A stretch of DNA of 64,000 nt from Desulfovibrio aminophilus DSM 12254 (GTDB taxonomy: Bacteria > Desulfobacterota > Desulfovibrionia > Desulfovibrionales > Desulfovibrionaceae), in the NCBI RefSeq assembly GCF_000422565.1, contig NZ_AUMA01000007.1:246360-310359 (forward strand), written 5' to 3'. Numbering within the stretch: the first letter of the stretch is position 1; every line of letters begins with the position of its first letter. The notes beneath the pieces are model-generated. The model made no database searches. It was not told the DNA's origin and saw only the letters and a program-made list of their open reading frames with translations. A program made the translations under genes and the position numbers. This document shows positions 8,935 to 18,089 of this stretch, one piece after another.

Positions 8935-9567
8935 ATGAGCATGCGCACGATTCTTCCCCGGCCCGGAGGCGTTCTCGACGGCCTTCTGCCCCCCCTGGCC
9001 GCTCCGCCCGTTCCGGCCGGAGCCGGAGCCTGGGGCGCGCCCGACGAGGCGCGTTGCCGGGAGCTGTGGGATTTTCACGAGATGTTGCCCAACATCCGGG
9101 CCCACAGCCTGCTGGTCGCCCGTGTGGCCGCCTTCCTGGCCGAGAGGGGCCGGGAGCGCGGTTTCGACGTGGATGTGGCCACGGTACGGGCCTCGGCGTT
9201 GCTGCATGACCTGGCCAAGACCTACACGATCCGCTACGGCGGCAGCCACAGCCAGTTGGGAGCCTCCTGGGTCATGGAACACACCGGCAATCCGCGCATC
9301 GCCCAGGGCGTCATGCACCACGTGTTTTGGCCCTTCGAGGCCGATCTCGCCCGGGACTTCACGCCGCTGTGCGTGTTGTACGGCGACAAGCGCGTGGCCC
9401 ATGACCAACTGGTGGGCATGGACGAGCGGTTCGAGGATCTCATGGAGCGATACGGCATGAGCGAGGCCATCCGGGCCCGCATCCTGGCCACCCATGAGCA
9501 GGGGGTTCAGGTGGAACGGCTTTTCAGCGAAGCACTTGAGGTGGATTTGCGATGCGCGTCCTTCTGA
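8935..9567 (+). CDS. HD-domain phosphohydrolase-like protein
   Basis: A protein of about 210 residues with a metal-dependent HD domain: H57 in NIRAHSLLVA, the H91-D92 doublet in LLHDLAKT, then GGSHSQLGA and GVMHHVFWPF supplying further histidines. HD proteins hydrolyse phosphoester bonds of nucleotides or second messengers; the substrate is not evident here. The start is uncertain: ATG 8935 and ATG 8941 are both possible, and the frame is open back to 8848. Its end overlaps the ddl start by 16 bases, so it is translationally coupled to the ddl-waaA-kdsB cell-envelope genes. No clear promoter was found in the spacer towards dsrC. Confidence 0.8.
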   Translation: MSMRTILPRPGGVLDGLLPPLAAPPVPAGAGAWGAPDEARCRELWDFHEMLPNIRAHSLLVARVAAFLAERGRERGFDVDVATVRASALLHDLAKTYTIRYGGSHSQLGASWVMEHTGNPRIAQGVMHHVFWPFEADLARDFTPLCVLYGDKRVAHDQLVGMDERFEDLMERYGMSEAIRARILATHEQGVQVERLFSEALEVDLRCASF

Positions 9568-10475
9568 TCGCGGGAGGCTGGTCCAGCGAACGCGAGGTGT
9601 CCCTGTCCGGGGCGCGGCAGATCGAGTCCGCGCTCCAGTCCCTCGGCCATTCCGTGACCTTTTTGGATCCGGCCCGCCGGTTCCGCGAGATTTTGCCCCT
9701 GGCCCGCAGGCACGACTTCGCCTTCATCAACATGCACGGCTCCCCGGGCGAGGACGGTCTGGTCCAAGCCATCCTGGACAAGGCGGGCTGTCCCTACCAG
9801 GGCTCGGGGCCCGAGGGCTCGTTCCTGGCTTTGAACAAGGCCGCGGCCAAGGAGGTCTTCGAGGCCGAAGGCATCCCCACGCCGGAATGGGCCCTGGCCA
9901 GCGAACACGGCGGCGTCTCCGCCGCCGAGGATCTGCTTCTGCCGGTCTTCGTCAAGCCCAACTCCGGCGGCTCGAGCCTGGGCATGAGCTTGGTGCGCTG
10001 GGCCGGTGAGCTGAGGCCCGCGCTGGAGCTGGTCTTCGGCATGAACGACGCGGCCCTGGTGGAGTGCATGGTCCCGGGCACGGAGTTGACCTGCGGCGTG
10101 CTCGGCGAGACCCCCCTGCCGCTGATCATGATCAAGCCCAAGCACGGCTCGGCCTTCTTCGACTACCAGAACAAGTACGCCGCCGACGGCGCCGACGAGA
10201 TCTGTCCCGCGCCCGTGCCGGATGAAGTCGCGCGCATCGTCCAGGATTTGACCCTGCGCGCGCACCGGGCCCTGGGACTGTCCGGCTACAGCCGGGGCGA
10301 CTTCATCTGGGACGGCGAGAAGGCCCATCTGCTGGAGATGAACACCCTGCCGGGCATGACGCCCACGAGCCTCGTGCCCCGCGCCGCCGCCCGCACGGGC
10401 CTGGACTTCCCGGCGCTCATCGCCGAACTCATCCGGCTGGGCCTGGAGGAGCGCGGCGGCCGCGCCCGGAGCTGA
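9552..10475 (+). CDS. ddl: D-alanine--D-alanine ligase
   Basis: ATP-grasp ligase that joins two D-alanines for peptidoglycan precursor synthesis. At 307 residues it has the length of DdlB. Signatures are LIAGGWSSEREVSLSGA at the N-terminus, INMHGSPGEDG, FVKPNSGGSSLGMS in the ATP-binding region and the C-terminal LEMNTLPGMTPTSLVPRAA containing the Mg-binding Glu/Asn and the NTxPGMT loop. It overlaps the HD gene by 16 bases and is followed after 16 bases by waaA. Confidence 0.96.
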   Translation: MRVLLIAGGWSSEREVSLSGARQIESALQSLGHSVTFLDPARRFREILPLARRHDFAFINMHGSPGEDGLVQAILDKAGCPYQGSGPEGSFLALNKAAAKEVFEAEGIPTPEWALASEHGGVSAAEDLLLPVFVKPNSGGSSLGMSLVRWAGELRPALELVFGMNDAALVECMVPGTELTCGVLGETPLPLIMIKPKHGSAFFDYQNKYAADGADEICPAPVPDEVARIVQDLTLRAHRALGLSGYSRGDFIWDGEKAHLLEMNTLPGMTPTSLVPRAAARTGLDFPALIAELIRLGLEERGGRARS

Positions 10476-10491
10476 GGTCCGGCGCGTCCGT

Positions 10492-11763
10492 ATGAGCCGT
10501 CCCCTTCTGGAATTCTGCTACGACCTGGCCTGGAAGCTGGCCGTTCCGCTGTTGTCCCGCAACGCGAGGCTGCGCGAGGGGTTGGAGGAACGTACGCTGC
10601 GTTCCGGGCCGCCGCCGCGTGCGCGGATCTGGATCCAGGCCGCCTCGGGCGGCGAGGCTTATCTGGCCTGGGATGTACTGCGCTGCCTGACGCCTGCGGG
10701 AGAGGGCGGGCTGGACGTGCTCTGCACCACGAACACCCGCCAGGGCCTGGGCATCCTGAAACAGGCGGCCGTTGATCCCGGATTGCCCGAAGGCCTTCGG
10801 GTCCAGGCCCGCTATTTCCCCTTCGACGCCCCCTCGATCATGGAGCGGGCCGTGGCAGCCGTCTCCCCGGAGGTGGCCGTGCTCCTGGAGAGCGAGATGT
10901 GGCCGGGATTCCTGGCCGCCTGCCGTCGCCACGGGACGCGCGTGCTCCTGGCCAACGGACGGATGACCGAGAAAAGTCTCTCGCGTTACCGGGCCGTGCC
11001 CGGGGCCGCCCGGCTGCTGCGGCCGGATCTGATCCTGGCCATGTCGCCCGAGGACCGGGAGCGCTTCGCCGCGCTTTTCGGGCTGGAGCGGGTCCGGCTC
11101 ATGCCGAACATCAAGTTCGGCCGCCTGGCCCGGGCCTCGGCCCCCTCCGGGGACAATCCCCTGCGCGGCCTGCTGCCCGGCGACGCGCCTTTCGTCGTCC
11201 TGGGCTCGGTGCGCCGCCAGGAGGAGGAGGACGTGCTTGAGTTGGCGAGGGGCCTGTTGGAAGCCTCGCCGAGGGTGGTGCTCGGCCTGTTTCCCCGGCA
11301 CATGGACCGAGTGGCGGTCTGGGAGCGGCGTCTGCGGCGCGCGGGCCTGCCCTGCGTCCGCCGTTCCGCGCTCCGGGGACCGGCCTCGCCCGGCGCGATT
11401 CTGCTCTGGGACGCCTTCGGCGAACTGGGCCACGCCTATGCCCTGGCTCGGGCGGCCTTCGTGGGCGGCAGCCTGAAGCCCCTGGGGGGGCAGAATTTCC
11501 TGGAGCCCCTGAGCGCGGGAGTGGTGCCGGTCATCGGGCCGCACTGGTCCAATTTTTCCTGGGTGGGCCGGGATTTGCTGGACCAGGGGCTGGTGCGCGA
11601 GGCGGCCGACGCGCGCGGCGCGATCCGCATTCTGGCTGATCTTTTGGAGCACGCTCCCGCCCGCGAGACCGTGCGCCGGGCCGCCATGGAGCACGCCGCC
11701 GGGAAAAGCGGCGGTGCGCGCGAGGTCTGCGGGCGTATTGCCCAATGGCTTCAGAACGAGTAG
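10492..11763 (+). CDS. waaA: 3-deoxy-D-manno-octulosonic acid (Kdo) transferase
   Basis: Membrane-associated GT30 enzyme that transfers Kdo from CMP-Kdo to lipid A precursor. The product has 423 residues, matching E. coli WaaA (about 425). The N-terminus has the short hydrophobic anchor ([11 protein letters not shown]), then [14 protein letters not shown] with the catalytic-region glutamate of the family's SxGE motif. [22 protein letters not shown] and the C-terminal [17 protein letters not shown] are family hallmarks. The 3' end overlaps the open frame of kdsB, which supplies its activated substrate, so the pair makes functional sense. Confidence 0.94.
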   Translation: MSRPLLEFCYDLAWKLAVPLLSRNARLREGLEERTLRSGPPPRARIWIQAASGGEAYLAWDVLRCLTPAGEGGLDVLCTTNTRQGLGILKQAAVDPGLPEGLRVQARYFPFDAPSIMERAVAAVSPEVAVLLESEMWPGFLAACRRHGTRVLLANGRMTEKSLSRYRAVPGAARLLRPDLILAMSPEDRERFAALFGLERVRLMPNIKFGRLARASAPSGDNPLRGLLPGDAPFVVLGSVRRQEEEDVLELARGLLEASPRVVLGLFPRHMDRVAVWERRLRRAGLPCVRRSALRGPASPGAILLWDAFGELGHAYALARAAFVGGSLKPLGGQNFLEPLSAGVVPVIGPHWSNFSWVGRDLLDQGLVREAADARGAIRILADLLEHAPARETVRRAAMEHAAGKSGGAREVCGRIAQWLQNE

Positions 11764-11783
11764 AGGAGAGCCGGTACGGCCCG

Positions 11784-12515
11784 ATGAAGACACTCCCCGA
11801 ATGCTACGGCGTCATCCCGGCGCGCTACGGCTCTTCCCGCTTTCCGGGCAAGCCGCTGGCCGACATCCTGGGACGCCCCATGTTCTGGCATGTGCATCGG
11901 CGCGCCTCGCTCTGCCCGGAGCTGAAGCGCGTGGTTCTGGCCACGGACGACGAGCGCATTCTTGATGCGGCGAGGAGCCTGGACGTGCCCGCGCTCATGA
12001 CCCGGGCGGACCACGCCAGCGGCACGGATCGCGTGCTGGAGGCGGCCCTGGCCCTGGGCGTGCCCGACGATGCGGTGGTGGTCAACATCCAGGGCGACGA
12101 ACCGGCCCTGGACCCGGCCATGCTCTCGGAAGTCGTGGCGCCCTTCGCCGACCCCGAGGTGCGGGTGGCCACGCTGGCTCGGGCCCTGGACCCGGAGGAG
12201 GCTCCCAGTCCGGATCGGGTCAAGGTCGTGCTGGACAGGAAGGGGAATGCGCTTTATTTCTCCCGCGCGGCCATCCCCTGGGGCGAGGGCGGGCATCTCC
12301 TGCATGTCGGCCTGTACGCCTTTCGCATGGAGGCGCTCCGGCGCTTCGCCGCCCTGGGGCAGGCGCCCCTGGAGATCCGCGAGAAGCTGGAGCAATTGAG
12401 GCTCCTGGAAAACGGCATTCCCATCCGCGTGGCCTTGACGGACCGCGCCGCACACGCCGTGGACAGGCCGCAGGACCTGGACATCGTGCGCAACATCCTC
12501 ATGGAGCAGAATTGA
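11784..12515 (+). CDS. kdsB: CMP-Kdo synthetase (3-deoxy-manno-octulosonate cytidylyltransferase)
   Basis: Activates Kdo with CTP for transfer by WaaA. The ATG at 11784 gives 243 residues (E. coli KdsB is 248). Signatures are [40 protein letters not shown] and [14 protein letters not shown]. An upstream in-frame ATG at 11745 would add 13 residues and overlap waaA; the added part lacks homology, although the GAGGAG at 11763-11768 lies between the two choices. The stop overlaps the carA start by one base (TGATG). Confidence 0.94.
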   Translation: MKTLPECYGVIPARYGSSRFPGKPLADILGRPMFWHVHRRASLCPELKRVVLATDDERILDAARSLDVPALMTRADHASGTDRVLEAALALGVPDDAVVVNIQGDEPALDPAMLSEVVAPFADPEVRVATLARALDPEEAPSPDRVKVVLDRKGNALYFSRAAIPWGEGGHLLHVGLYAFRMEALRRFAALGQAPLEIREKLEQLRLLENGIPIRVALTDRAAHAVDRPQDLDIVRNILMEQN

Positions 12516-13639
12516 TGAAAGCCGTTCTGACCCTCGAAGACGGAGCCCGTTTCGAGGGCGCTTCGTTCACCGGCCACGGCGCGGCCGAAGGCGAGGTCAT
12601 CTTCAACACCGGCATGACCGGCTACCAGGAGATCCTCACCGACCCGTCCTACGTGGGCCAGATGGTCTGCATGACCTATCCGCTCATCGGCAACTACGGG
12701 GTCAACCCCGAGGACGTGGAGTCGTCGCGGGTCCAGTGCGCGGCCTTCATCGTCAAGGAATGCTGCAAGAACCCCAGCAACTGGCGTTCGACCATGCCTC
12801 TGCCGGAATACCTGGAGCGGGCGGGCGTCATGGGCATCGAGGGCATCGACACCCGGGCCCTCACCCGCCACCTGCGCCTGCACGGGGCCCAGCGCGGCTA
12901 CATGACCACCGAGGATCTTTCGCCCGAGGAGATGATCGCCCGGGCTCGGGCCATCCCCTCCATGGAAGGTCTGAATCTGGTCGAACGCGTCACCTGCGGC
13001 TCGGCCTACGCCTGGGACGACGCGGCTCCCCGTCCGGTGGACACGGACAAGGGGTACGACTGGTCCGGCTCCGGTCCCCGGCTCGTGGTTTATGATTTCG
13101 GCATCAAGTGGAACATCCTGCGCCTTTTGGCCGGGCAGGGCTTTGATCTGCTGGTGGTGCCCGCCTGCACCACGGCGGCCCAGGTGCGCGACCTGGCTCC
13201 GGACGCCGTGTTTCTCTCCAACGGTCCCGGCGATCCGGCGGCCGTGACCACGGCCGTGGAGGCCGCCCGCGACCTCATCAAGGACTATCCCGTGGCCGGA
13301 ATCTGTCTCGGGCACCAGCTCCTGGGCCTGGCCCTGGGCGGGACCACCTACAAGCTCAAGTTCGGCCACCACGGCTGCAACCATCCCGTGCTCGACCTGG
13401 AGACAGGCAAGATCGAGATCTCCTCGCAGAACCACGGCTTCTGCGTGGATATCTCCGCCCTGGACTCCCTGAAGATGACCCATAGGAACCTCAACGACGG
13501 CACATTGGAGGGCTTCGCCCACCGCGACAGACCCATCCTCGCCATCCAGTTCCATCCGGAGGCGGCACCGGGGCCGCATGACAGCCAATGCTTCATGGCC
13601 AAGTTCCGGGAGTTGGTCCGCCGGGAGACGGGCAAGTAG
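12515..13639 (+). CDS. carA: Carbamoyl-phosphate synthase small subunit (glutaminase)
   Basis: Hydrolyses glutamine and channels ammonia to CarB for carbamoyl phosphate, feeding pyrimidine and arginine synthesis. The product is 374 residues. The N-terminal domain reads [11 protein letters not shown] and [17 protein letters not shown]; the class I glutaminase domain has [13 protein letters not shown] with the nucleophile at C264 and the His/Glu of [16 protein letters not shown] lies nine bases before the ATG. It is coupled to kdsB by a one-base overlap. carB is not in the window, so the subunits are encoded apart. Confidence 0.97.
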   Translation: MKAVLTLEDGARFEGASFTGHGAAEGEVIFNTGMTGYQEILTDPSYVGQMVCMTYPLIGNYGVNPEDVESSRVQCAAFIVKECCKNPSNWRSTMPLPEYLERAGVMGIEGIDTRALTRHLRLHGAQRGYMTTEDLSPEEMIARARAIPSMEGLNLVERVTCGSAYAWDDAAPRPVDTDKGYDWSGSGPRLVVYDFGIKWNILRLLAGQGFDLLVVPACTTAAQVRDLAPDAVFLSNGPGDPAAVTTAVEAARDLIKDYPVAGICLGHQLLGLALGGTTYKLKFGHHGCNHPVLDLETGKIEISSQNHGFCVDISALDSLKMTHRNLNDGTLEGFAHRDRPILAIQFHPEAAPGPHDSQCFMAKFRELVRRETGK

Positions 13640-13669
13640 GACCGCACGTCACACAGGGGAGGGAAGCGC

Positions 13670-14473
13670 ATGTCCACGGAACTCATCAAGGCCCGCCAGC
13701 GGCTCGCCACGGTCCGCACCCAGCTCAAGCAGGGCAAGAGCATGCCCGCGGTGCAGGCCGTGCATGACGCCCTCATCCTCATCCTCAAGTCCTCGCTCAT
13801 GAAGAGCGAGAAGGACGAGTTCGCCAAGCTGCTCGGAGACGCCGTGGCCGCGCTCAATTCCGACCCAGGACTGCGAAAGATCTACCCTCTGGTCATCCAG
13901 TATTCTCCGGGGGCCGAGAAGGAGCTTCTGGACTCGATCTATGAGCTGCTCCAGGAGATGCAGAACCTGGTCACCGAGGACGCCAAGAAGGATCTGGCCG
14001 AACTGGAGCGCCGCAAGATGGAGAGCCTGGCCCAGGCCCAGGCCAAGCTTGACGCTCAGAAGTACGAAGAGGCCAAGCTCCTTTTCGACCAGCTTGTGGC
14101 CGAATTCCCCCACGACACGGACCTCAAGGCCGACATCGCCGACCGCTTTCTCAAAGTGGGCCGCTACCAGGACGCCCTGGGCTACCTGGAAGAGGCCTTG
14201 CGCCACGATCCCAACGCCATCCACCTGTACAACCGCATCGGCATCGTCCTGCGCAAGATGCAGGACTTCGCCACGGCAGAGAAGTATTACCTCAAGGCCC
14301 AGGAGATCGCGGACAACGACGAGTACCTGCTCTTCAACGTCGGTAGGCTGTATATCGACTGGAAGAAGTGGCCGGAGGTGGAGAAGGCCGCCCAGCGCGC
14401 CCTGAAGGTCAACCCCGGCTTCGCCGAAGCCGAGAAGATGCTGGCCTTCGCCCGCAAGATGATGGGGAAGTGA
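13670..14473 (+). CDS. TPR-repeat protein of unknown function
   Basis: A 267-residue cytoplasmic-looking protein with no signal peptide. The N-terminal half (about residues 1-140) is helical and charged. The C-terminal half contains at least three tetratricopeptide-like units (around residues 120-260), for example DRFLKVGRYQDALGYLEEAL, NRIGIVLRKMQDFATAEKYY and VGRLYIDWKKWPEVEKAA. Such repeats mediate protein-protein contacts. GGGGAGGG stands before the ATG. Its stop overlaps the start of the flavoprotein gene (GTGA), so the two are probably made together and may interact; that is inference. Confidence 0.85.
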   Translation: MSTELIKARQRLATVRTQLKQGKSMPAVQAVHDALILILKSSLMKSEKDEFAKLLGDAVAALNSDPGLRKIYPLVIQYSPGAEKELLDSIYELLQEMQNLVTEDAKKDLAELERRKMESLAQAQAKLDAQKYEEAKLLFDQLVAEFPHDTDLKADIADRFLKVGRYQDALGYLEEALRHDPNAIHLYNRIGIVLRKMQDFATAEKYYLKAQEIADNDEYLLFNVGRLYIDWKKWPEVEKAAQRALKVNPGFAEAEKMLAFARKMMGK

Positions 14474-15846
14474 CCGGAGCCCTCGGCGTGCTCCGGACCG
14501 ACATCCTGGTCATCGGCTCCGGCCTGGCTGGCCTGCGCGCGGCCTTGGCCGCCCGCGCCGCCGACTCCCGTTTGACTGTTCATGTGCTCTCTCCCTCCGC
14601 CGGTCCTTCGGGCTCGTCCTTCGCCAACCGCAACGACTGCCTGGGGATGCAGATCCCCGATCCGGACGACGCGGGCTTCGATGCCGAGGTCCTGCGTTTG
14701 GCCGCTCCGGGGTTCGCGGACCCGACGCTGGTGCGCCTGCCGCGTCTGGAGGCCCGGGCGCGGTTGGATGACCTTCTGCGGCTGGGTTTGGATTTCCGCC
14801 GCGCGCCGGACGGCTCCCTCGAGTTCTTGCCGGGCTGTTTCAGCGCCACCCCCCGGGCCGTGATCTTCAACGGCCTGGCCCGGGCGCATGCCCTGTTCCG
14901 GGGCGCGGCCGAGGCCGCCGGGGTGCGTTTTCTGGGCGGGCTGACGGCGCGGGAGCTGGTGGTGGCCGACGGCCGCGCGGCCGGGGCCCGTTTCATGGAC
15001 CGGGACGGCGGCGAGGTGGACGTGTCCGCGCGGGCGGTGATCTTGGCCGCCGGGGGGCCTGCTCCGCTTTTCGAACGCAGCATGTGCGGCCCGGGCAACG
15101 ACGCCCTGTCCTACGGGCTCCTGGAACGGGCCGGGGCGCGTCTGGCCAATGCCGGGTTCGTGCAGTTCTTTTGGAACGACGCCGGGTCCGGGCGGTTCGT
15201 CCAGCCCGGGGTGATTCTCCGTCCCGGGACCGAGCTCCACGGCCCGCGAGGGGGGCTCACCCTGACGGCAGGGCATCCGGCATTGGCCCAGGCCGAGGCC
15301 CGGGTCAGGCACTGTCCGGCCGGTTACGGCCTGCCCGACGCGATTCTGGACGAACTGCTCCTGGCTCACGCCGAAGAGGATGGGGTGGTTCGCCTGACCA
15401 CGGCGGAGGGTGTGGAGATGGGCCTGGCCTTCTGCGCCCACGCGGGCAACGGCGGGGCCGTGGTGGACGCCGACGGCATGACCGGCGTTTCGGGACTGTT
15501 CGCCTGCGGCGAATGCGCCACGGGCATGCACGGGGCCAACCGCCTGGGGGGCGGCATGGTCCTGGCCACCCAGGTCTTCGGTTTCCGTGCCGGAGTGGCT
15601 GCGGCTCGTTTGGCGTCCGGGGCGAGTCGGCCCTCCACCTCGGCCTTCAACCTCCTTCCGCCGCTGCCGCCGTCTGAGTCTCCGGCGCTGCTGGAGCGGC
15701 TGCGCCGAGGCATGCAACGGCACTGCCTGTTCGGCCCCCGGCCCGGCCTGCGTGGATTCGTCCGGGAACTGGAGGGCATGGCCCGGACCTCGCCCTCGGC
15801 CTGTTCGGCTCTGATTCTGGCCCGCGCGCTCCTGCCCGGGGCATGA
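14470..15846 (+). CDS. FAD-dependent oxidoreductase, NadB / fumarate reductase flavoprotein-like
   Basis: A protein of about 458 residues in the succinate dehydrogenase/fumarate reductase/L-aspartate oxidase flavoprotein family. It has an N-terminal FAD motif (ILVIGSGLAGLRAAL, Gly at 16 and 18) and a C-terminal CGECATGMHGANRLGG block typical of NadB. However, the middle is degenerate: where NadB has an FHPT segment this protein reads VQFFWND, and no clear HYxxGG active-site segment is present. No nadA or nadC is adjacent. The chosen GTG overlaps the TPR stop; another GTG lies at 14488. The length is below usual NadB (about 530). It may use a different substrate, or be an enzyme without the classical fumarate/aspartate activity. 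Confidence 0.82.
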   Translation: MTGALGVLRTDILVIGSGLAGLRAALAARAADSRLTVHVLSPSAGPSGSSFANRNDCLGMQIPDPDDAGFDAEVLRLAAPGFADPTLVRLPRLEARARLDDLLRLGLDFRRAPDGSLEFLPGCFSATPRAVIFNGLARAHALFRGAAEAAGVRFLGGLTARELVVADGRAAGARFMDRDGGEVDVSARAVILAAGGPAPLFERSMCGPGNDALSYGLLERAGARLANAGFVQFFWNDAGSGRFVQPGVILRPGTELHGPRGGLTLTAGHPALAQAEARVRHCPAGYGLPDAILDELLLAHAEEDGVVRLTTAEGVEMGLAFCAHAGNGGAVVDADGMTGVSGLFACGECATGMHGANRLGGGMVLATQVFGFRAGVAAARLASGASRPSTSAFNLLPPLPPSESPALLERLRRGMQRHCLFGPRPGLRGFVRELEGMARTSPSACSALILARALLPGA

Positions 15847-15877
15847 AAAAAGGCGATCCGGTGATTCCGGACCGCCT
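15846..15877 (-). terminator. Intrinsic terminator after cheV
   Basis: On the minus strand AGGCGGTCCGG pairs with CCGGATCGCCT around a five-base loop (one G-U wobble) and is followed by a run of T. It lies between the convergent flavoprotein gene, whose stop ends at 15846, and cheV. Confidence 0.87.
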
Positions 15878-15896
15878 GTCGCTTTGTGAGAGAAGG

Positions 15897-16850
15897 TCAG
15901 CCCTGGGCCTGGATCAGGGCGGCGGCGCGTTTGGCCAGCTGGGTGATCTCCGGCTTGGAAATCTGGTCGTCCGCGCCCACGGCGTCGCCCTTGTGGCGCA
16001 GCTTGTCGGTGATGAGCGAGGAGAAGAGGATCACCGGCAACTGGCGCAGGGCCGGATCCTCCTTGATGCGCTTGGTCAGGTTGTGGCCATCCATGGCGGG
16101 CATTTCGATGTCCGAAACCACCACCTGCACGAAATCCGTCACCGGACGGCTCTCGGCCTCGCATTTTTGCTTGAACTCCTGGAGCCGGTCCCAGCACTCC
16201 TTGCCGTTGTTGCAGCACTCCACCTGGAAGTTGGCCTTGGTCAGCAGATCCTTCATCATTTCGCGGACCATGGACGAGTCGTCGGCCACCAGGGCCCGAT
16301 AGTGCGCGTCGGTGTCCCAGTCCACGTTGTCGTCCAGACGCAGGGCCAGGCTGGGGTTCAACTCGGCAACGATCTTCTCCAGGTCGAGGATGAAGACGAT
16401 GCGGCCTTCGAGCTTGACCACGCCGGTGATGGAGTTGGAGGACAGGGCGGCCACATAGCGGTTGGGCGCCTCGACTTCCTCCCAGCTGATGCGGTGGATG
16501 CGGGTCACGCCGGAGACGAGGAAGGCCGAGGTGACCTTGTTGAATTCGGTGACGATGACCTTGGGCGGTTCCTTCTCTACGCGCTTTTTGCCCAGCCACA
16601 TGGCCAGATCCACCAACGGAATGACCTTCGAGCGCAGGTTGAAGGCCCCGAGCACCGAGGGATGGGAAACCTCGGGCATTTCGGTGATCTTGGGCTTCTG
16701 CATGATCTCCAGAACCTTGGCGACGTTGACGCCGTAGTATCCCTTGTAGGATTCGCCGTCGCTCGCCCTGGAGGCTTCCTCGATGTAAAACTCAACGATT
16801 TCCAGCTCGTTGGTTCCAGACTCCAGGAGGATGTTGGTCGTCTTCACCAT
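15897..16850 (-). CDS. cheV: Chemotaxis protein CheV (CheW-REC fusion)
   Basis: Couples chemoreceptors to CheA and carries a phosphorylatable receiver domain thought to act in adaptation or as a phosphate sink. The 317 residues divide into a CheW-like domain (about 10-165; VAKVLEIMQKPKITEMPE, GAFNLRSKVIPLVDL) and a receiver domain (about 185-317) with acidic D190/D191, the phosphoacceptor D247 in VVVSDIEMPAMDG, and a lysine in ISKPE. It stands alone, without cheA, cheB or receptor genes nearby, as CheV genes often do, and is bounded by its own terminator. Confidence 0.95.
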   Translation of the reverse strand: MVKTTNILLESGTNELEIVEFYIEEASRASDGESYKGYYGVNVAKVLEIMQKPKITEMPEVSHPSVLGAFNLRSKVIPLVDLAMWLGKKRVEKEPPKVIVTEFNKVTSAFLVSGVTRIHRISWEEVEAPNRYVAALSSNSITGVVKLEGRIVFILDLEKIVAELNPSLALRLDDNVDWDTDAHYRALVADDSSMVREMMKDLLTKANFQVECCNNGKECWDRLQEFKQKCEAESRPVTDFVQVVVSDIEMPAMDGHNLTKRIKEDPALRQLPVILFSSLITDKLRHKGDAVGADDQISKPEITQLAKRAAALIQAQG

Positions 16851-16896
16851 GGCCCCCGATCTCCGGTTGTGATGTTATTTTGAACCCATATCGGAC

Positions 16897-16926
16897 AGAT
16901 TAGTCTTCGGCATAAGGGTCCGTCAA
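16897..16926 (-). promoter_or_regulatory. Putative promoter for cheV
   Basis: On the minus strand TTGACG (16921-16926) and TAATCT (16897-16902) have an 18-base spacer, overlapping the 3' end of the dihydrouridine synthase gene. The -10 match is weak, so readthrough from dus is equally possible. Confidence 0.35.
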
Positions 16927-17943
16927 TGGAAAAGCCTCGGGGGCGTAATGAGGATGGGGATCGGCGGGTTCCAGGATGGCGATGGCCTCGGCCGTTTCCT
17001 CCAGCGCCTCCCAGGTGAGGCAGGTGAGCAGTCGGGTGCGCAGGGCGCGGACGTCGCGCAGCCCCCGGGCATAGCGGGGGATGAGGGAGCGGATTTTGCG
17101 GAAGGAGCGCGGGGAACCGTCGAATTCCCGGGTCAGGCGGATGTGTTCGCGCACCACCGCGGCCAGGAAGGGACCGTCGGCGGGCGGCAGGGTGGCGCCA
17201 CGTCGCAGGGCCAGGTAGCGGGCGAAGATGCTCGGGTCGTGCAGGGCGCCCCGGGCGAACATGAGCCCAGCCACGCCGGTTTCCTCCACGCAGCGGACGG
17301 CGTCCTCGGCGCAGAGCAGATCACCACTGGCCACCACCGGAACATCCACGCTCCGAACCAGCGCGGCCAGGCGATCCCAGTGGGCCCGGCCCATGAACAT
17401 CTGCCGAGCGTAGCGCGGGTGCAGGGTGAGCCAGCCCACGCCCAGGTCTTCCAGCCGGCGCGCCAAGTCCAGGAAATTTTCCTCGCCCACGTTGAAGCCG
17501 AGGCGGATCTTGACGCCCACCGAACCGGGCGCGGCGGACCGGACCATGACCTCGGCGATCGCCAGGAGTGTTTCCGGCGTCTTCATCAGGGCCGCCCCGC
17601 TGCCGGACTTGAGCACCTTGCGCACCGGGCAACCGGAGTTCAGGTCGAAGTACCGGAAGCCACGTTCCAGCAGCCGGTCCATGACCGGCCCGAATGTCGC
17701 GGGCTCGGAGCCGAAGAGCTGAATCACCAGGGGGGCGTCCTCGGGGTGGGTGTCCAGGATGCGGTCGCTGCCGGGGCCGCCGTAGAGGAGGCCCTTGGCG
17801 CTGACCATCTCGGTGCAGGCCACGGCCGCGCCCTGGCGGCGGCAGAGCATGCGGAAGGGGAGGTCCGAGTATCCGGCCAGGGGCGCCAGCCAGGGCGCGT
17901 CGGGAGTGATGGGCGGAGTCTGCATGCAGGGGCCAATACGCAT
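16900..17943 (-). CDS. tRNA-dihydrouridine synthase
   Basis: FMN enzyme that reduces uridine in the tRNA D-loop. The ATG at 17943, preceded by GGAGG at the right distance, gives 347 residues; the open frame runs on upstream but only antisense to the tRNA promoter region. Signatures are APLAGYSDLPFR, TEMVSAKGL, FDLNSGCPVRK with the catalytic cysteine at C105, GVKIRLGF and LTLHPRYARQMF. The best fit is the DusB-like group, but the subtype (A, B or C) is not certain. It is divergent from the tRNA-tuf operon, so a tRNA-modifying enzyme lies next to tRNA genes. Confidence 0.93.
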   Translation of the reverse strand: MRIGPCMQTPPITPDAPWLAPLAGYSDLPFRMLCRRQGAAVACTEMVSAKGLLYGGPGSDRILDTHPEDAPLVIQLFGSEPATFGPVMDRLLERGFRYFDLNSGCPVRKVLKSGSGAALMKTPETLLAIAEVMVRSAAPGSVGVKIRLGFNVGEENFLDLARRLEDLGVGWLTLHPRYARQMFMGRAHWDRLAALVRSVDVPVVASGDLLCAEDAVRCVEETGVAGLMFARGALHDPSIFARYLALRRGATLPPADGPFLAAVVREHIRLTREFDGSPRSFRKIRSLIPRYARGLRDVRALRTRLLTCLTWEALEETAEAIAILEPADPHPHYAPEAFPLTDPYAED

Positions 17944-18003
17944 CGAGGGCCTCCGCGTCAAAGGGAAAAAGAGGGGTTTTTTTCTGGAAAGGGGAAAAGC
18001 TTC

Positions 18004-18059
18004 TTGACAGAAGCGGCTTCTGGTGAGTAAACGGTGCCCCTCCCTGGAATGTTCCAGGG
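18004..18059 (+). promoter_or_regulatory. Possible upstream promoter with two palindromes before the tRNA-tuf operon
   Basis: TTGACA at 18004-18009 is followed after 18 bases by TAAACG (18028-18033), a possible second promoter. Two palindromes are superimposed: CAGAAGC-G-GCTTCTG (18008-18022) and CCCTGGAA-TG-TTCCAGGG (18042-18059). They could be operator sites or leader hairpins for the tRNA operon, or belong to the divergent dus gene. Confidence 0.4.
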
Positions 18060-18089
18060 CGTGCGGCCGAGAAAGGGGCCAGAAAATCC

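Noticed and set aside
14470..15846. Firm naming as L-aspartate oxidase (nadB)
   Set aside because: Key active-site segments appear altered and nadA/nadC are absent nearby, so only family-level naming is justified.
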